A DNA stretch of 64,000 bases from Mycobacterium colombiense (GCF_001665835.1 NZ_LZSX01000063.1:62001-126000), one strand, 5' to 3'. Shown: positions 9,438 to 19,031, counted from the stretch's first letter. Notes: a model not told the origin generated them from the sequence alone. Program-made: numbers and translations.

Positions 9438-11081
9438 TCAAGCGAGGTTCGAGCGGCGTGGGTACGCGACGTCGGGGTCGGTGAGCACATTGACGACGGC
9501 GGGCAGCCCGCTGGCGAAGGCGCGTTCCAGCGCGGGCCGCAGTTCGCCGGGCGTCGCGACCAGTTCGCCATGGCCGCCCAGGGCGCGCGCCACCTCGTCG
9601 TACCGCGTCCCCGGGCGCAGCTCGGCCACCACCGAATAGCCGTAGAGAGCTTTCATCGGGTGGTGTTCGAGCCCCCAGATGCCGTTGTTGCCGATCACGG
9701 ACACGACCGGCACGTTGTGCCGGACCAGGGTGTCCCATTCCATACCGCTGAAGCCGAACGCGCCGTCGCCCTGCAGCAGCACCACCTGACGATCCGGGTG
9801 GGCCAGCTTGGCGGCCAGGGCGTAGCCGGGGCCCGATCCCAGGCAGCCGAAGGGGCCGCTGTCCAGCCAGCAGCCCGGTTGATAGCTGTCGATCACCCGC
9901 CCGGCGTACGACCCGAAATCACCGGCGTCGATGACGACGATCGCGTCGCGATCCAGCATGGGAGCGAGCTCGGAGTACACCCGCATCGGGTGCAGCGGCG
10001 TGCGTTCGTCGGCCAGCTCGGCCTTCTCCTTGGCGCGCGACGCGGTCTCGGCGGTTCGCAATTCGGCGATCCAATCCCGGTGGTCGGTCCCCGTGGCGGG
10101 GGCCAGCGCCGCGAGGATCGTCAACAGGTCGCCGTAGAGCTCGGCCTGCACCGGCCGCGGATGGCGGCGTTCGGGTTCGACCCGGTCCGCCACGATGAGC
10201 TGGGTCTGCGGCCCGAACACCGCGCCGAAGCCGAGCCGGAAATCCATCGGCACGCCGACGATCAGCGCAACGTCGGCCTCCCCCAAAGCTTTTCCGCGGA
10301 CCCGGGAGAACGCCAACGGATGGTCGGCGGGCACCGCGCCGCGGGCCATCCCGTTCATCAGCACAGGGATCTGCAGTTCCTCGGCAAGGCGCAGCAGGGC
10401 CGCTTCCCCGCGCCCCCACCAGACGTTGGTGCCCGCCATGATCACCGGCCGCTTGGCCGCGGACAGCAGCGCGGCGGCGCGGCCCAGCGCACCGCCGTCG
10501 GGTGCGGGCCCCGGGGGCAGGTCGGCCAGCGCGCCGGGCCGGCCGTCATCGTCGGACATCGAGAACGCGTGGTCCATCGGGAAGTCGACGAACCCCACGC
10601 CCGACGGCGCACCGACCGCCGCCCGCAGCGCGTCGTCGACGAGCCGGCCAGCGTCGTCTGCCGACTGTGCGGTGGCGGCGAAGCGGGCCAGCGGCGCCAC
10701 GAAGGGCACGTGGTCGATCTCCTGCAGCGAGCCCATGCCCCAGCGCTGCGCCGGCGCCCGTCCGCCCAGCACCACCAGCGGCGACTGGTTCTGCTGCGCC
10801 GCCGCCATCGCGCTCATCCCGTTGGTGACGCCCGGCCCCGCCGTCAGCGCGGCCACGCCCGGCGACCGCGTCACCTTCGACCACCCCTCGGCGGCGAAGG
10901 TCGCCGTCTGTTCATGACGGGTGTCGATCAGCCGAATGCCCTCGTCGCGGCAGCCGTCGTAGATGGAGAACAGGTGGCCGCCGGATAGCGTGAAGACGGT
11001 GTCGACGCCGCTGGCCCGCAGGCGCCGCGCGACAAGCCGGCCGGCGTGCAATGTTTGTGCGGGGACGGCGTCGGTAGTCAT
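9438..11081 (-). CDS. ilvG: Acetolactate synthase large-subunit homolog IlvG
   Basis: 547 residues, the same length as Rv1820. Thiamine-diphosphate enzyme with the N-terminal pyrimidine-binding domain ([34 protein letters not shown] with the catalytic Glu), a central domain and a C-terminal domain. The TPP/Mg motif is [19 protein letters not shown], ending in IGNNG. It would condense two pyruvates, or pyruvate and 2-oxobutyrate, in branched-chain amino acid synthesis. No regulatory small subunit is adjacent; other TPP decarboxylase-type reactions cannot be excluded. Divergent from the bacA-like transporter across a 93-bp region. Confidence 0.93.
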   Translation of the reverse strand: MTTDAVPAQTLHAGRLVARRLRASGVDTVFTLSGGHLFSIYDGCRDEGIRLIDTRHEQTATFAAEGWSKVTRSPGVAALTAGPGVTNGMSAMAAAQQNQSPLVVLGGRAPAQRWGMGSLQEIDHVPFVAPLARFAATAQSADDAGRLVDDALRAAVGAPSGVGFVDFPMDHAFSMSDDDGRPGALADLPPGPAPDGGALGRAAALLSAAKRPVIMAGTNVWWGRGEAALLRLAEELQIPVLMNGMARGAVPADHPLAFSRVRGKALGEADVALIVGVPMDFRLGFGAVFGPQTQLIVADRVEPERRHPRPVQAELYGDLLTILAALAPATGTDHRDWIAELRTAETASRAKEKAELADERTPLHPMRVYSELAPMLDRDAIVVIDAGDFGSYAGRVIDSYQPGCWLDSGPFGCLGSGPGYALAAKLAHPDRQVVLLQGDGAFGFSGMEWDTLVRHNVPVVSVIGNNGIWGLEHHPMKALYGYSVVAELRPGTRYDEVARALGGHGELVATPGELRPALERAFASGLPAVVNVLTDPDVAYPRRSNLA

Positions 11082-11174
11082 GACCGCAGCCTATCCAGAT
11101 CCGTCGGGTACCTTCGCCGAAGGATTTGAAGTTGAGGAGCGTCCGAGCACCGCCTCGTTAAGGAGGGACCGACC

Positions 11175-13094
11175 GTGGGCCCGAAGCCGTTCACGCCATC
11201 GATCGACTGGTCGACGGCAACCATGGATTCGTTGCGGTGGCTCGCCATGGCGTGGGTGATCGGCGCCGTTTGCCTCCTGGTTGTGCTGGTTGCTTTGCGC
11301 TACCTCACCCCCTGGGGCCGGCAGTTCTGGCGGATCACCCGGGGATACTTCGTCGGCTCGGCGAGCATCAAGGTCTGGCTGATGCTCGGCGTGCTGCTGA
11401 TGTCGGTGGTCCTGTCGGTGCGCCTCAACGTGTTACTCAGCTATCAGTCCAATGACTTGAGCACGGCGGTGCAGATAGCGGTGCAAGGCATGGCCTCGGA
11501 CGATGACAAAATCAAACAATCTGGGGTTCACGGCTTTTGGGTGTCGATCGCGATCTTCATCCTGCTCGCGACGATATTCGTTATCCGCGTCATGGCGGAC
11601 ATCTACCTGACCCAGCGTTTCATCATCGCCTGGCGGGTCTGGCTGACCGGCAACCTCACCGACGACTGGCTTTCAGGCAGGGCGTATTACCGGGACCTGT
11701 TCATCGACAACACCATCGACAACCCCGACCAGCGCATCCAGCAGGACATCGACATCTTCACCGCCAATGCCGGCGGCACTCCGAACGCCCCGACCAACGG
11801 TACGACCAACACGTTGCTCTTCGGGGCCGTCAACGCGATGGCGTCGGTGCTCTCGTTCGCGGCGATCCTGTGGAATCTGTCCGGCGACCTGACGATTGCC
11901 GGCGTCAACCTGCCGCGCGCCATGTTCTGGGTCGTCTTGGTCTATGTGCTGGTGGCCACCGTGGTCGCGTTCTGGCTGGGACGTCCGTTGATCCGGCTCA
12001 GCTTCAACAACGAAAAGCTGAACGCCGCATTCCGCTACGCGCTGGTCCGCTTGCGCGATGCGGCCGAGGCGGTGGGTTTCTACCGCGGTGAACGGGTCGA
12101 GCGGGCGCAGCTGTGGCGGCGCTTCGACCCGATCATCGGCAACTACCGCAAATTCGTTCGCCGGACCATCATCTTCAACGGATGGAACTGGTCGATGACC
12201 CAGGCGATCGTTCCGCTGCCCTGGGTCATCCAGGCGCCCCGGCTGTTCGCCGGCCGGATCCACTTCGGTGACGTCACCCAGACCGCGGTGGCCTTCGGCC
12301 AGATCGAGGAGTCGCTGTCCTTCTTCCGTAACAACTACGACGCGTTCGCTTCCTTTCGCGCGGCGATCATCCGATTGCACGGGCTGGTGGACGCCAACAG
12401 CAAGGGCCGCGCGCTGCCGGCAATTCTCGTCAAGCCCAGCGAAGAGTCGGCTGTCGAACTTCGCGGCATCGAGGTGCGCACACCGGAGGGCGACCAGCTG
12501 GTCGACTCGCTGGACATCCAGCTCGACCATGGCGACACGCTGGTGATCACCGGCCGATCCGGGGCCGGCAAGACGACGCTGCTGCGCAGCCTGGCCGAAC
12601 TGTGGCCGTACGCCTCGGGGACCCTGTGCCGACCGGACGGCGACAACGCGACGATGTTCCTGTCGCAGCTGCCGTACGTGCCGCTGGGCAGTCTGCGCAC
12701 GGTGGTGTGCTACCCGAATTCGCCGGACAACGTCTCCGATGAGGAGCTGCGCGACGTGCTCACCAAAGTGGCGCTGGTGCCGCTGATCAACCGGCTGGAC
12801 GAAGACCACGATTGGGCCAGGGTGCTGTCGCCGGGCGAGCAGCAGCGCGTCGCCTTCGCGCGCATCCTGCTCACCAAGCCGAAGGCGGTCTTCCTGGACG
12901 AGGCCACCTCCGCGCTGGACGAGGGCCTGGAGTTCGCCCTGTATCAGTTGGTTCGGGCCGAGCTGCCGGAGTGCGTCATGGTCAGCGTGAGCCACCGGCC
13001 CACCGTCGAGCAGCACCACGAGCAGCAGCTGCACCTGCTCGGCGGCGGCCCCTGGCAACTGGGCCCGGTCGAGAAGGAACCCGCGCAGGTCTAG
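11175..13094 (+). CDS. bacA: BacA/SbmA-like ABC transporter, Rv1819c type
   Basis: 639 residues, as in M. tuberculosis. The first ~400 residues are the SbmA/BacA-like membrane domain with several helices ([59 protein letters not shown]). An ATPase domain follows: Walker [12 protein letters not shown], signature [16 protein letters not shown], Walker [14 protein letters not shown] and the His switch VSVSHR. Rv1819c imports hydrophilic compounds including cobalamin and antimicrobial peptides. Start is the GTG at 11175 with AGGAGGGA just upstream. Confidence 0.94.
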   Translation: MGPKPFTPSIDWSTATMDSLRWLAMAWVIGAVCLLVVLVALRYLTPWGRQFWRITRGYFVGSASIKVWLMLGVLLMSVVLSVRLNVLLSYQSNDLSTAVQIAVQGMASDDDKIKQSGVHGFWVSIAIFILLATIFVIRVMADIYLTQRFIIAWRVWLTGNLTDDWLSGRAYYRDLFIDNTIDNPDQRIQQDIDIFTANAGGTPNAPTNGTTNTLLFGAVNAMASVLSFAAILWNLSGDLTIAGVNLPRAMFWVVLVYVLVATVVAFWLGRPLIRLSFNNEKLNAAFRYALVRLRDAAEAVGFYRGERVERAQLWRRFDPIIGNYRKFVRRTIIFNGWNWSMTQAIVPLPWVIQAPRLFAGRIHFGDVTQTAVAFGQIEESLSFFRNNYDAFASFRAAIIRLHGLVDANSKGRALPAILVKPSEESAVELRGIEVRTPEGDQLVDSLDIQLDHGDTLVITGRSGAGKTTLLRSLAELWPYASGTLCRPDGDNATMFLSQLPYVPLGSLRTVVCYPNSPDNVSDEELRDVLTKVALVPLINRLDEDHDWARVLSPGEQQRVAFARILLTKPKAVFLDEATSALDEGLEFALYQLVRAELPECVMVSVSHRPTVEQHHEQQLHLLGGGPWQLGPVEKEPAQV

Positions 13095-13097
13095 CGC

Positions 13098-13967
13098 CTA
13101 AATGCGGTGCCGGGTAAGGGCTTCCGCGGTAACGCGCTGCGCCTCGCCCGCTCGTCGCGATGTCTTGAGGAAGACCGCGGCGTGCAGGGCATCGAACACC
13201 GCGATGTGAGCAATGCGGCTGGTGACGGCTTCCACGCGGAAGTCGGTCTCTTTGGCCCCCGCCACCAGGACGATGTCGCACAGTGCGCTCAGTGGCGAGC
13301 GGTAGAAACTGGTGATCGCAATCGTGGTCGCGCCGGCATCGCGGGCCGCTTCCACCGCCATCAGCGACTCGCTGGTTTGGCCCGTGTGACTGAAGCACAG
13401 GCACACCGCGCCGGGCTTGAGCAATCGGGCAGCGACGTGCTGAACGTGCCCGTCTGCTGGCGCTTCGGCGCTCAAACCGATTGTGCGTAACCGATATCCG
13501 GCGTCCTGGGCGGGCGGGGCGGACGTCCCCACCCCGACACAGAGCACGTGAGATGCGCCGGCCAGGGCGACGACCGCGGATTCAAACCTCGCACTGTCGA
13601 TCGTGTCGGCGGCTCCCGCGACCGCGGCCTGCGAATCGGCGAGCACCTTCTTCAGGACCGTGAATGCGTCGTCGGTCGGGCTGAGCCCTTCGGGCAGGGC
13701 TTCTTCCGCGGGAATTGTGTCCGCGGCCAGCCGGATCTTCAGGTCGGCGTAACCACGCAGGCCGACGTCCTGACAGAACCGGACCACCGAGGCCACCGAA
13801 GTGGCGGTGCGCTCAGCCAGATCGCTGACCGTCATGTGGATGATCGCCCGCGGATCGTCAAGAACCGCTTGTCCGATCGTCCGTGCGCGCGGGGTCAGGT
13901 TGGGTAACGCCGCGCGGATATGCGCGACCACCGATCCCGTCGGGGGCCGGGGATCGGTGGTCGTCAT
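13098..13967 (-). CDS. MurR/RpiR-family transcriptional regulator with SIS domain
   Basis: About 289 residues. N-terminal RpiR helix-turn-helix (RTIGQAVLDDPRAIIHMTVS, DLAERTATSVASVVRFCQDV) covers residues 15-90. A C-terminal SIS sugar-phosphate-binding domain (VLCVGVGTSAPPAQDAGYRL, CFSHTGQTSESLMAVEAARD) follows. RpiR regulators usually sense phosphorylated metabolites. It overlaps no gene but lies 8 bases from the MFS gene on the same strand, so they form an operon. Palindromes of GAAA-N5-TTTC type in the divergent promoter at 15467-15510 are candidate operators. Likely controls the phosphonate-type cassette. Start ATG at 13967 is the family-like one; the frame is open to 14042. Confidence 0.87.
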   Translation of the reverse strand: MTTTDPRPPTGSVVAHIRAALPNLTPRARTIGQAVLDDPRAIIHMTVSDLAERTATSVASVVRFCQDVGLRGYADLKIRLAADTIPAEEALPEGLSPTDDAFTVLKKVLADSQAAVAGAADTIDSARFESAVVALAGASHVLCVGVGTSAPPAQDAGYRLRTIGLSAEAPADGHVQHVAARLLKPGAVCLCFSHTGQTSESLMAVEAARDAGATTIAITSFYRSPLSALCDIVLVAGAKETDFRVEAVTSRIAHIAVFDALHAAVFLKTSRRAGEAQRVTAEALTRHRI

Positions 13968-13974
13968 GGGTGAA

Positions 13975-15408
13975 TCATGGCACGGCGGGCGCTGCGGGTC
14001 GGGGCGGAGCCAGACCCGCGGTGGCCGGTCGGCGCTCGTCACGTCCGGTTGACGCGATCTCGTCGAGGGATCGCCCGCGCGGTTCGGGCACCAGGAAGGA
14101 CAGGGCGGCGGCCCCCAGGCAGCACGCCGCCGCGACGAGTTCGGTGCCCTGCAATCCCCACGCCGCGAGCATGGGCGGAAAGCTGACAGCCCCCACGAAG
14201 GCCCCGAGCTTGGCAGTGCCCGCGGCGAAGCCGTGCGCGGTGGCGCGAATTGACGTGGCGAACAGCTCGGCGGAGAGCAGCATGGTTGCTACGCCTGGGC
14301 CAAACCACACGAAGAAGCTGCTCAGGCCGTATGCGGCGATGAAAAGCCCGACGCTGTTCCTGACGGCGGGTACCAGCGCAATGGCTCCGAGGCCTGCCGC
14401 CATGCCGACCAAGCCGACGACCTGCAGCCTGATGTGGCCGATCTTGTCGATGGCCCAGATCGTGACCACGAACGCCGGCACCGTGAACGCCGCATACAAC
14501 ACCAGGTTGACGGCGACCGTTTCGATCGCCGAGGCATGTGGCGCAACGCTTTTGACCAGCAGGGGTGCGCTGATGGTGTTGCCGTAATAGGCGATGTCGA
14601 ACAGGAACCACACGCCGGCCGTCATGAGCACGGCTCGCCAGACGCCGGGCGCTATCAGGCATTGCCACATCGTCTGACGGATCGGCGGCGTGCCGGTGGC
14701 CACCGCCCTGGTTCCGCTGAACGTCGTCAAATCCGCGGCCGCACGCTCCTCGTCGATCTCCGCCAGAAACCTTGGCGACTCCGGCGTTTTCGTGCGTGCA
14801 TAGAGAACCAGCAGCGACGGTACGGCGCCGAGGCCCAGCAACAACCGCCAGGTCAACGAATGATCGAGCCCGGAGGCCAGCAGGACCAGGCCTACGGCGG
14901 GCCCGGCGATCGAGCCCAGCACGTAGCTGAAGAACATCATTGCGACCATCCGGCCGCGATTGGCAACGTTGGCGAATTCGGTCATCATCACACCCGACAC
15001 CGGGTAGTCACCGCCGATGGCGAAGCCGAGGATGAATCGGAAGATCAACAGCCACATGAAGTTTGGCGACAAGCCCGAGGCGATGGCCGCGAGCGTCATC
15101 ACCAGGGCGGCCAGCCCGTACATGCGCTTGCGCCCCAAGACGTCGGACAGCCTGCCGCACAGGACGGCTCCGATCGCCGAGGCGATCAGGGCGGTGCTGC
15201 CCACCAGCGCCACCTGGCCGGTGGTCAACCCCCATTCCGGCTTGATAAGCAGCAGAGCCGTACCGATGACGGTGAGGTCGTAGGCGTCGGTGAAAAACCC
15301 TGCGCCCGAGACGAAGATCGCTTTGTAGTGGAAGCGTTGAAATCGAGATCCGTCGAGAACGTCGATCACGCCGCGCGCGTCGGCCGGGTGACTCCGGGTC
15401 TGTGTCAT
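13975..15408 (-). CDS. MFS transporter of phosphate/organophosphate symporter type
   Basis: 477 residues with about 12 membrane helices. The N-terminus AIFVSGAGFFTDAYDLTVIG and the loop FAIGGDYPVSGVMMTEFA closely resemble the phosphate:H+ symporter (Pht1/PHS) signatures GFFTDAYDL and GGDYPLS. GRLSDVLGRKRMYG is the MFS loop 2-3 motif. Substrate is not provable from sequence; a phosphate, phosphonate or other anionic organic compound is likely given the adjoining PhnY/PhnZ-like enzymes. Divergent from those enzymes across a 148-bp promoter region and followed by the RpiR regulator. Confidence 0.86.
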   Translation of the reverse strand: MTQTRSHPADARGVIDVLDGSRFQRFHYKAIFVSGAGFFTDAYDLTVIGTALLLIKPEWGLTTGQVALVGSTALIASAIGAVLCGRLSDVLGRKRMYGLAALVMTLAAIASGLSPNFMWLLIFRFILGFAIGGDYPVSGVMMTEFANVANRGRMVAMMFFSYVLGSIAGPAVGLVLLASGLDHSLTWRLLLGLGAVPSLLVLYARTKTPESPRFLAEIDEERAAADLTTFSGTRAVATGTPPIRQTMWQCLIAPGVWRAVLMTAGVWFLFDIAYYGNTISAPLLVKSVAPHASAIETVAVNLVLYAAFTVPAFVVTIWAIDKIGHIRLQVVGLVGMAAGLGAIALVPAVRNSVGLFIAAYGLSSFFVWFGPGVATMLLSAELFATSIRATAHGFAAGTAKLGAFVGAVSFPPMLAAWGLQGTELVAAACCLGAAALSFLVPEPRGRSLDEIASTGRDERRPATAGLAPPRPAAPAVP

Positions 15409-15466
15409 GCGGCGACGGTAGCGAGCCTATGAAACGATCCACCGAATTGCGGGTGAACAAAGGATG

Positions 15467-15524
15467 GAAATTACATTCTGCTGTGTCCTTTGCCTTGAAA
15501 CTATATTTCATCCCTTGCTACCGT
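15467..15524 (+). promoter_or_regulatory. Divergent promoter with RpiR-type operator candidates
   Basis: In the 148-bp space between the MFS gene and the PhnY-like gene there is a perfect inverted repeat TGAAA-CTATA-TTTCA at 15496-15510 and a weaker GAAA-TTACA-TTC at 15467-15478, about 30 bp (three helical turns) apart. A plus-strand promoter fits: TTGAAA (15495-15500), 18-base spacer, TACCGT (15519-15524), so the palindrome would overlap the -35 element. Repression by the linked RpiR regulator is inferred. Confidence 0.55.
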
Positions 15525-15556
15525 CGCTGACGAAGCTTGAGCTCTGAAGGGAAAGC

Positions 15557-16381
15557 ATGTCGACGTACCGTCAAACCGCCAACGATCTTCTCGCACTTGA
15601 GGACGGCCTCTGCCCGAGCGCGCTCGATGTGTTCAACCGGGAGGGCTTCCTGGTGGTGCCCGGATTCTTGTCCGCCGACGGCGTGCATCGCGTGCAGACC
15701 TGGGCTCACGACGTCGAACGGTGGCCCGACGAGCCCGAAGCCGGTTGGTTGCAGCATGACGAGCAGATCAATGGCCGGATTCGGCGCGCGCGCACTGAAA
15801 ACTTTTCGCCTTTTCATGGTGATCTACGGGCGCTGCTGACAACGGCTGCCATTCCGGCGATGGCGGGCCAGCTCCTCGGCGAGCCCGCGGTTCTTTACAA
15901 GGAAAAGATCAACTACAAGCATCCGGGTGGGGCCGGCTTTGCGGCCCACCAGGATGCCCCCGCCTATCCCCACATCAGCGTCAGCGTCAGTTGCCTTCTC
16001 GCGGTGGATGATTCAACCCTGGAGAACGGATGCCTCGAATTCGTCCGCGGTATGCACCACGAGCTACTGCCCACCGATGAGGACGGCTGCGTCCGCCCCG
16101 ATATCGCCGAATCGCTCGAATGGCAGCCGTGCCCGGTGGCTTCCGGTTCGCTGGTGTGGTTTCACAGCCATACGCCACACCGCAGCGGACCCAACACATC
16201 ACACACCTCGCGACGGGCTCTGTACCTGACATACAACGCCGCCTCCGCGGGTGACCTGCATGAAACCTACTACCGCGACAAACGCACCGCTCTGTCCGCT
16301 GCGGACGCCACCGGCGGGGCTCAACGCATCAGCCTCATCGGTCACTTTCGCGGCATCGCCCCGGCCGAGAAGAACCGGTAG
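15557..16381 (+). CDS. PhnY-like Fe(II)/2-oxoglutarate dioxygenase (phytanoyl-CoA hydroxylase family)
   Basis: 274 residues. The jelly-roll iron ligands are His131 and Asp133 (GFAAHQDAPAY) and distal His208 (HSHTPHRSGPN), with Arg219/220 (TSRRALYLTYN) positioned for 2-oxoglutarate. KEKINYKHPGGAGFAAHQD is the sort of core seen in PhnY, TmpA and related phosphonate hydroxylases. In that pathway the enzyme hydroxylates C1 of 2-aminoethylphosphonate or a related phosphonate. The stop codon directly abuts the ATG of the PhnZ-like gene, the classic phnY-phnZ pairing. AAGGGA precedes the ATG. The exact substrate is unknown; ordinary PhyH proteins are the alternative if the pairing is ignored. Confidence 0.85.
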   Translation: MSTYRQTANDLLALEDGLCPSALDVFNREGFLVVPGFLSADGVHRVQTWAHDVERWPDEPEAGWLQHDEQINGRIRRARTENFSPFHGDLRALLTTAAIPAMAGQLLGEPAVLYKEKINYKHPGGAGFAAHQDAPAYPHISVSVSCLLAVDDSTLENGCLEFVRGMHHELLPTDEDGCVRPDIAESLEWQPCPVASGSLVWFHSHTPHRSGPNTSHTSRRALYLTYNAASAGDLHETYYRDKRTALSAADATGGAQRISLIGHFRGIAPAEKNR

Positions 16382-16984
16382 ATGGACACCAGATGGCTGT
16401 GGCCGCCGACAAACCCGACAGGCGCCGGTGAGGTCGCTGACAACATCTTCGCTCTTTTCGCCGAGCGCGGCGACAGCCGCTACGACGAGGCGGTGACGCA
16501 GACCCAGCATGCGACTCAAACGGCCGCGCTTGCCGAGGCTGAAAATGCCGGCGCCACAATGGTGGTCGCGGCGCTACTGCATGACATCGGCCACCTGGTC
16601 GTCGATGAGCACAACGGCAACCGTGACTTCCTTGACGACGACGCGAAACACCAAGTAGTTGCCGCGAGGATCCTCGGCCGCTGGTTCCCCCCGGGCGTGA
16701 CCGCACCAATCGCACTGCATGTCGCCGCGAAGCGCTACCTGGTCGCGACCGACCCGTCCTATGCTGCCGGCCTCTCCCGCGCCTCGGTGCGAAGTCTGCG
16801 AGTGCAGGGCGGACCGATGGACGCCGGCGAAATCGCGCGCTTTCGGCGGCTGCGCTGCGCCGACGAAGCCTGCCGCCTTCGACGCTGGGATGATTCGGCA
16901 AAAGTCGCAGACCGGCACGTCCCGCCGCTGGAAACCTATCGCCAAACCCTGGAGGCCCTTGTGGACTTCAATGCCTCGCCGTAG
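16382..16984 (+). CDS. PhnZ-like HD-domain di-iron oxygenase
   Basis: 200 residues. All metal and substrate residues known for PhnZ can be placed with a near-constant offset of nine: His43, His67-Asp68 (VAALLHDIGHL), His90, His113 (ALHVAAKRYL), Lys117 and Asp170 (WDDSAK), plus Glu36 for the gating Glu27. SLRVQGGPMDAGEIARFRRL is also typical of phosphonate-operon HD proteins. The gating tyrosine is one residue out of register (Tyr34 beside Arg33). PhnZ oxidatively cleaves the C-P bond of 1-hydroxy-2-aminoethylphosphonate to glycine and phosphate. Immediately follows the PhnY-like gene without a gap; convergent with the flavoprotein gene 3 bases away. Confidence 0.88.
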   Translation: MDTRWLWPPTNPTGAGEVADNIFALFAERGDSRYDEAVTQTQHATQTAALAEAENAGATMVVAALLHDIGHLVVDEHNGNRDFLDDDAKHQVVAARILGRWFPPGVTAPIALHVAAKRYLVATDPSYAAGLSRASVRSLRVQGGPMDAGEIARFRRLRCADEACRLRRWDDSAKVADRHVPPLETYRQTLEALVDFNASP

Positions 16985-16987
16985 CGC

Positions 16988-18481
16988 CTACGCTCCCCCG
17001 GCCCGCTGGGCCGCGTGCGTTCCGGCGCGGCGGCCGAAGAACGACCCCTCGCCCAGCTGCGTCCCGCTGGCGTAGCCCTTGCCGTCCTGGGCGAGGTTGG
17101 ACGCGCACGCGCCCGCGGCGTACAAACCGGGCACCACGCTGCCGTCGGCCCGCTGCACCTCGCCGTCGACCGTCACCGCGAGGCCGCCGATGGTGAATCC
17201 CGAGTACATCGCCCGTCCCAGCGACAGGTCGAACACCGCCCAGGGGCCGTTGTCTTGGGGCGCAAGGAATTCCGGTTGCTTGTGGAAATCGGGATCCTCA
17301 CCCGCGGCCGCGTGCTTGTTATAGCGGTCCAGCGTGGCCGCGAGGTTTCCCGCCGGAATGCCAAGCGCAGCTTCCATTTCCGCGATCGTCTCGTAGCCGT
17401 CGAGGAAACGGATCAGCGGCATGGCCGGCATCTCGGTGTGCGCCTCGTCCACGATCAGGTACGCCGTCTGGTCGGGCTGCTCCAGCACGAAAGCCGAAGT
17501 GCGCGAGTGGTAGGAGTCCTCGGTGACGAACCGCCGGCCCTCCTTGTTGACGATCACGCCGGTCAGCAAAACCTCGGGCGGATAGGCCGCGGCGGTGATG
17601 AACAGCTCGTCCATGTTCTTGGTCGCGCCGCCCGCCGACACACCCATCCGGATACCCAGTCCGTCGTCGTTGGGATTGCCCAGGATGTAGGGCGCCACCA
17701 TGCCATGGTGCTTGGTGCGCCGCTCCTGGCCCAACGCGGGCGTGTGCTCGGCGACCATCTCCGGGTTCATCGCGAATCCGCCGGCCGCGATGATGACGGA
17801 CTTGGCCTTGATGGCGCCGGTGTCGGTGAAGTGCTTCCACGCCACGCCGACCACCGCGCCGTCGTCGCCGGTGACCAGGTTGGTGACCCCTGTCTCGTAG
17901 CGGATCTGCACGCCCAGGGCGTCGGCGCGCTTGAGCAGCAGGTCGACGACCATGCTGGCGCCGCCCAATTCGCCGGGCACCGGCACCGAATGCCCGCGCG
18001 GTGCCGGTTTGGCCCGCTCGCAGTAGGGCCAGACCTTCTCATTGCCGGTGTAGCTCAGCCCCTCGGTGCCCGGCGGGACGACGACCTTGCCCGGGTAATA
18101 GCTGCGCTCGAACTGGAAACCCAAGTCTTCCAGCCAATTGAAATGCTCGACGCTGCCGTCGCAGTAGGCCCGGATCTTGTCGAGTTCGGGTTCACGCGAC
18201 ACCTCGACCAGATACTTGTACATCTCCTCGACGGAATCGTCTTGACCTGTTGCCTGCTGCACCGCGGTCCCGCCACCGAGGTAAAAGTGGCCTCCGGCAA
18301 GCGAAGTGGTGCCACCCGCCGCGGCCGCGCGTTCGAGCACCAGCACCCGCGCGCCGGCCGTCGCCGCGCTCACCGCGGCGCAGCCGCCGGCGATGCCGAA
18401 CCCGATTACCACGACGTCGACGTCGTCCGACCACGTGGTCACGCCGTCCGCGCTGATTGTTGCCGGTATCTCCGTGCTCAT
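16988..18481 (-). CDS. FAD-binding dehydrogenase, Rv1817 type (fumarate reductase/ketosteroid dehydrogenase fold)
   Basis: About 497 residues. N-terminal dinucleotide fold VVVIGFGIAGGCAAVSAATA, followed by VLERAAAAGGTTSLAGG. A C-terminal FAD motif GLYAAGACASNLAQDGKGYA and GTQLGEGSFFGRRAG completes the flavoprotein fold. The family includes fumarate reductase flavoproteins and 3-ketosteroid-delta1-dehydrogenases; the substrate here is not known. I chose the ATG at 18481 because AGGAGGAGT in the MIRU-like spacer precedes it. The VOC-protein gene lies upstream across this spacer, so both are probably co-transcribed. Confidence 0.88.
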   Translation of the reverse strand: MSTEIPATISADGVTTWSDDVDVVVIGFGIAGGCAAVSAATAGARVLVLERAAAAGGTTSLAGGHFYLGGGTAVQQATGQDDSVEEMYKYLVEVSREPELDKIRAYCDGSVEHFNWLEDLGFQFERSYYPGKVVVPPGTEGLSYTGNEKVWPYCERAKPAPRGHSVPVPGELGGASMVVDLLLKRADALGVQIRYETGVTNLVTGDDGAVVGVAWKHFTDTGAIKAKSVIIAAGGFAMNPEMVAEHTPALGQERRTKHHGMVAPYILGNPNDDGLGIRMGVSAGGATKNMDELFITAAAYPPEVLLTGVIVNKEGRRFVTEDSYHSRTSAFVLEQPDQTAYLIVDEAHTEMPAMPLIRFLDGYETIAEMEAALGIPAGNLAATLDRYNKHAAAGEDPDFHKQPEFLAPQDNGPWAVFDLSLGRAMYSGFTIGGLAVTVDGEVQRADGSVVPGLYAAGACASNLAQDGKGYASGTQLGEGSFFGRRAGTHAAQRAGGA

Positions 18482-18533
18482 TGGCGCCACTCCTCCTCAT
18501 CGCTGCGTTCCGCATCGTCGCCGACGCGGCTCA
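18479..18533 (-). repeat. MIRU-like unit between VOC gene and flavoprotein gene
   Basis: Single copy related to the two units at 4979-5082. It runs from the TGA of the upstream gene to the ATG of the downstream gene, with GGCGACGATGCGGAACGC, AGCGATGAGGAGGAG and TGGCGCC before the ATG. The position, exactly filling a stop-to-start space within an operon, is the hallmark of MIRU insertion; it provides the ribosome site for the flavoprotein. Confidence 0.75.
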
Positions 18534-19031
18534 CCGCTGCTCCTGTTTGATGTAGTCGTAAAACGCCCTCATTTCGGGCGAAACGTACGCAAGCTCCACA
18601 TACGGCACGCCCGCTTGCGGCGCTGACAGGTAGACGAATTGGATGCCGCCGGGCATCACGCCTCGCTGCGCAACCGCGGCGCCCCGCTCGGCGGCCTCGG
18701 TCACCGCTGCCTCCAGTCGCTCGGGGCTTTCGACCTCCATGCAGATGTGGTGCAAACCCGGCCCGCAGTCCGACAAAAAGTCACTATAGATGTTCTCGCC
18801 GCGGACCGGTTGGATCAGTTCCAATTGCATGTCGCCGAGGTAGCTCAACGAGATGCTGGCAAAGAAATCGGCGGGCAGGCCATGGTAGCTGCACGTGTCC
18901 GGAGCAAAGTGCACATCGGCTATGCGCACCCACTTCCGCACACCTAACAGGCCGGTGAGGGCCGTTTCGGTGGCATCAAGGTCGGCGGTGACCCAGGCGA
19001 TCTGCGTCGGCGATTGAACGAGAAGCGTCAT
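18531..19031 (-). CDS. VOC (glyoxalase/bleomycin-resistance fold) protein
   Basis: 166 residues with two beta-alpha-beta-beta-beta modules: QIAWVTADLDATETALTGLL at the start and LHHICMEVESPERLEAAVTE near residue 85. A metal-ligand pattern is visible (His in LHHIC, Glu in PYVELAY). Family members include methylmalonyl-CoA epimerases and ring-cleavage dioxygenases; nothing identifies the substrate. I chose the ATG at 19031 with GCGAGGCG upstream; the frame is open to 19307 but that part has no family character. Upstream member of a likely two-gene unit with the flavoprotein. Confidence 0.83.
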   Translation of the reverse strand: MTLLVQSPTQIAWVTADLDATETALTGLLGVRKWVRIADVHFAPDTCSYHGLPADFFASISLSYLGDMQLELIQPVRGENIYSDFLSDCGPGLHHICMEVESPERLEAAVTEAAERGAAVAQRGVMPGGIQFVYLSAPQAGVPYVELAYVSPEMRAFYDYIKQEQR

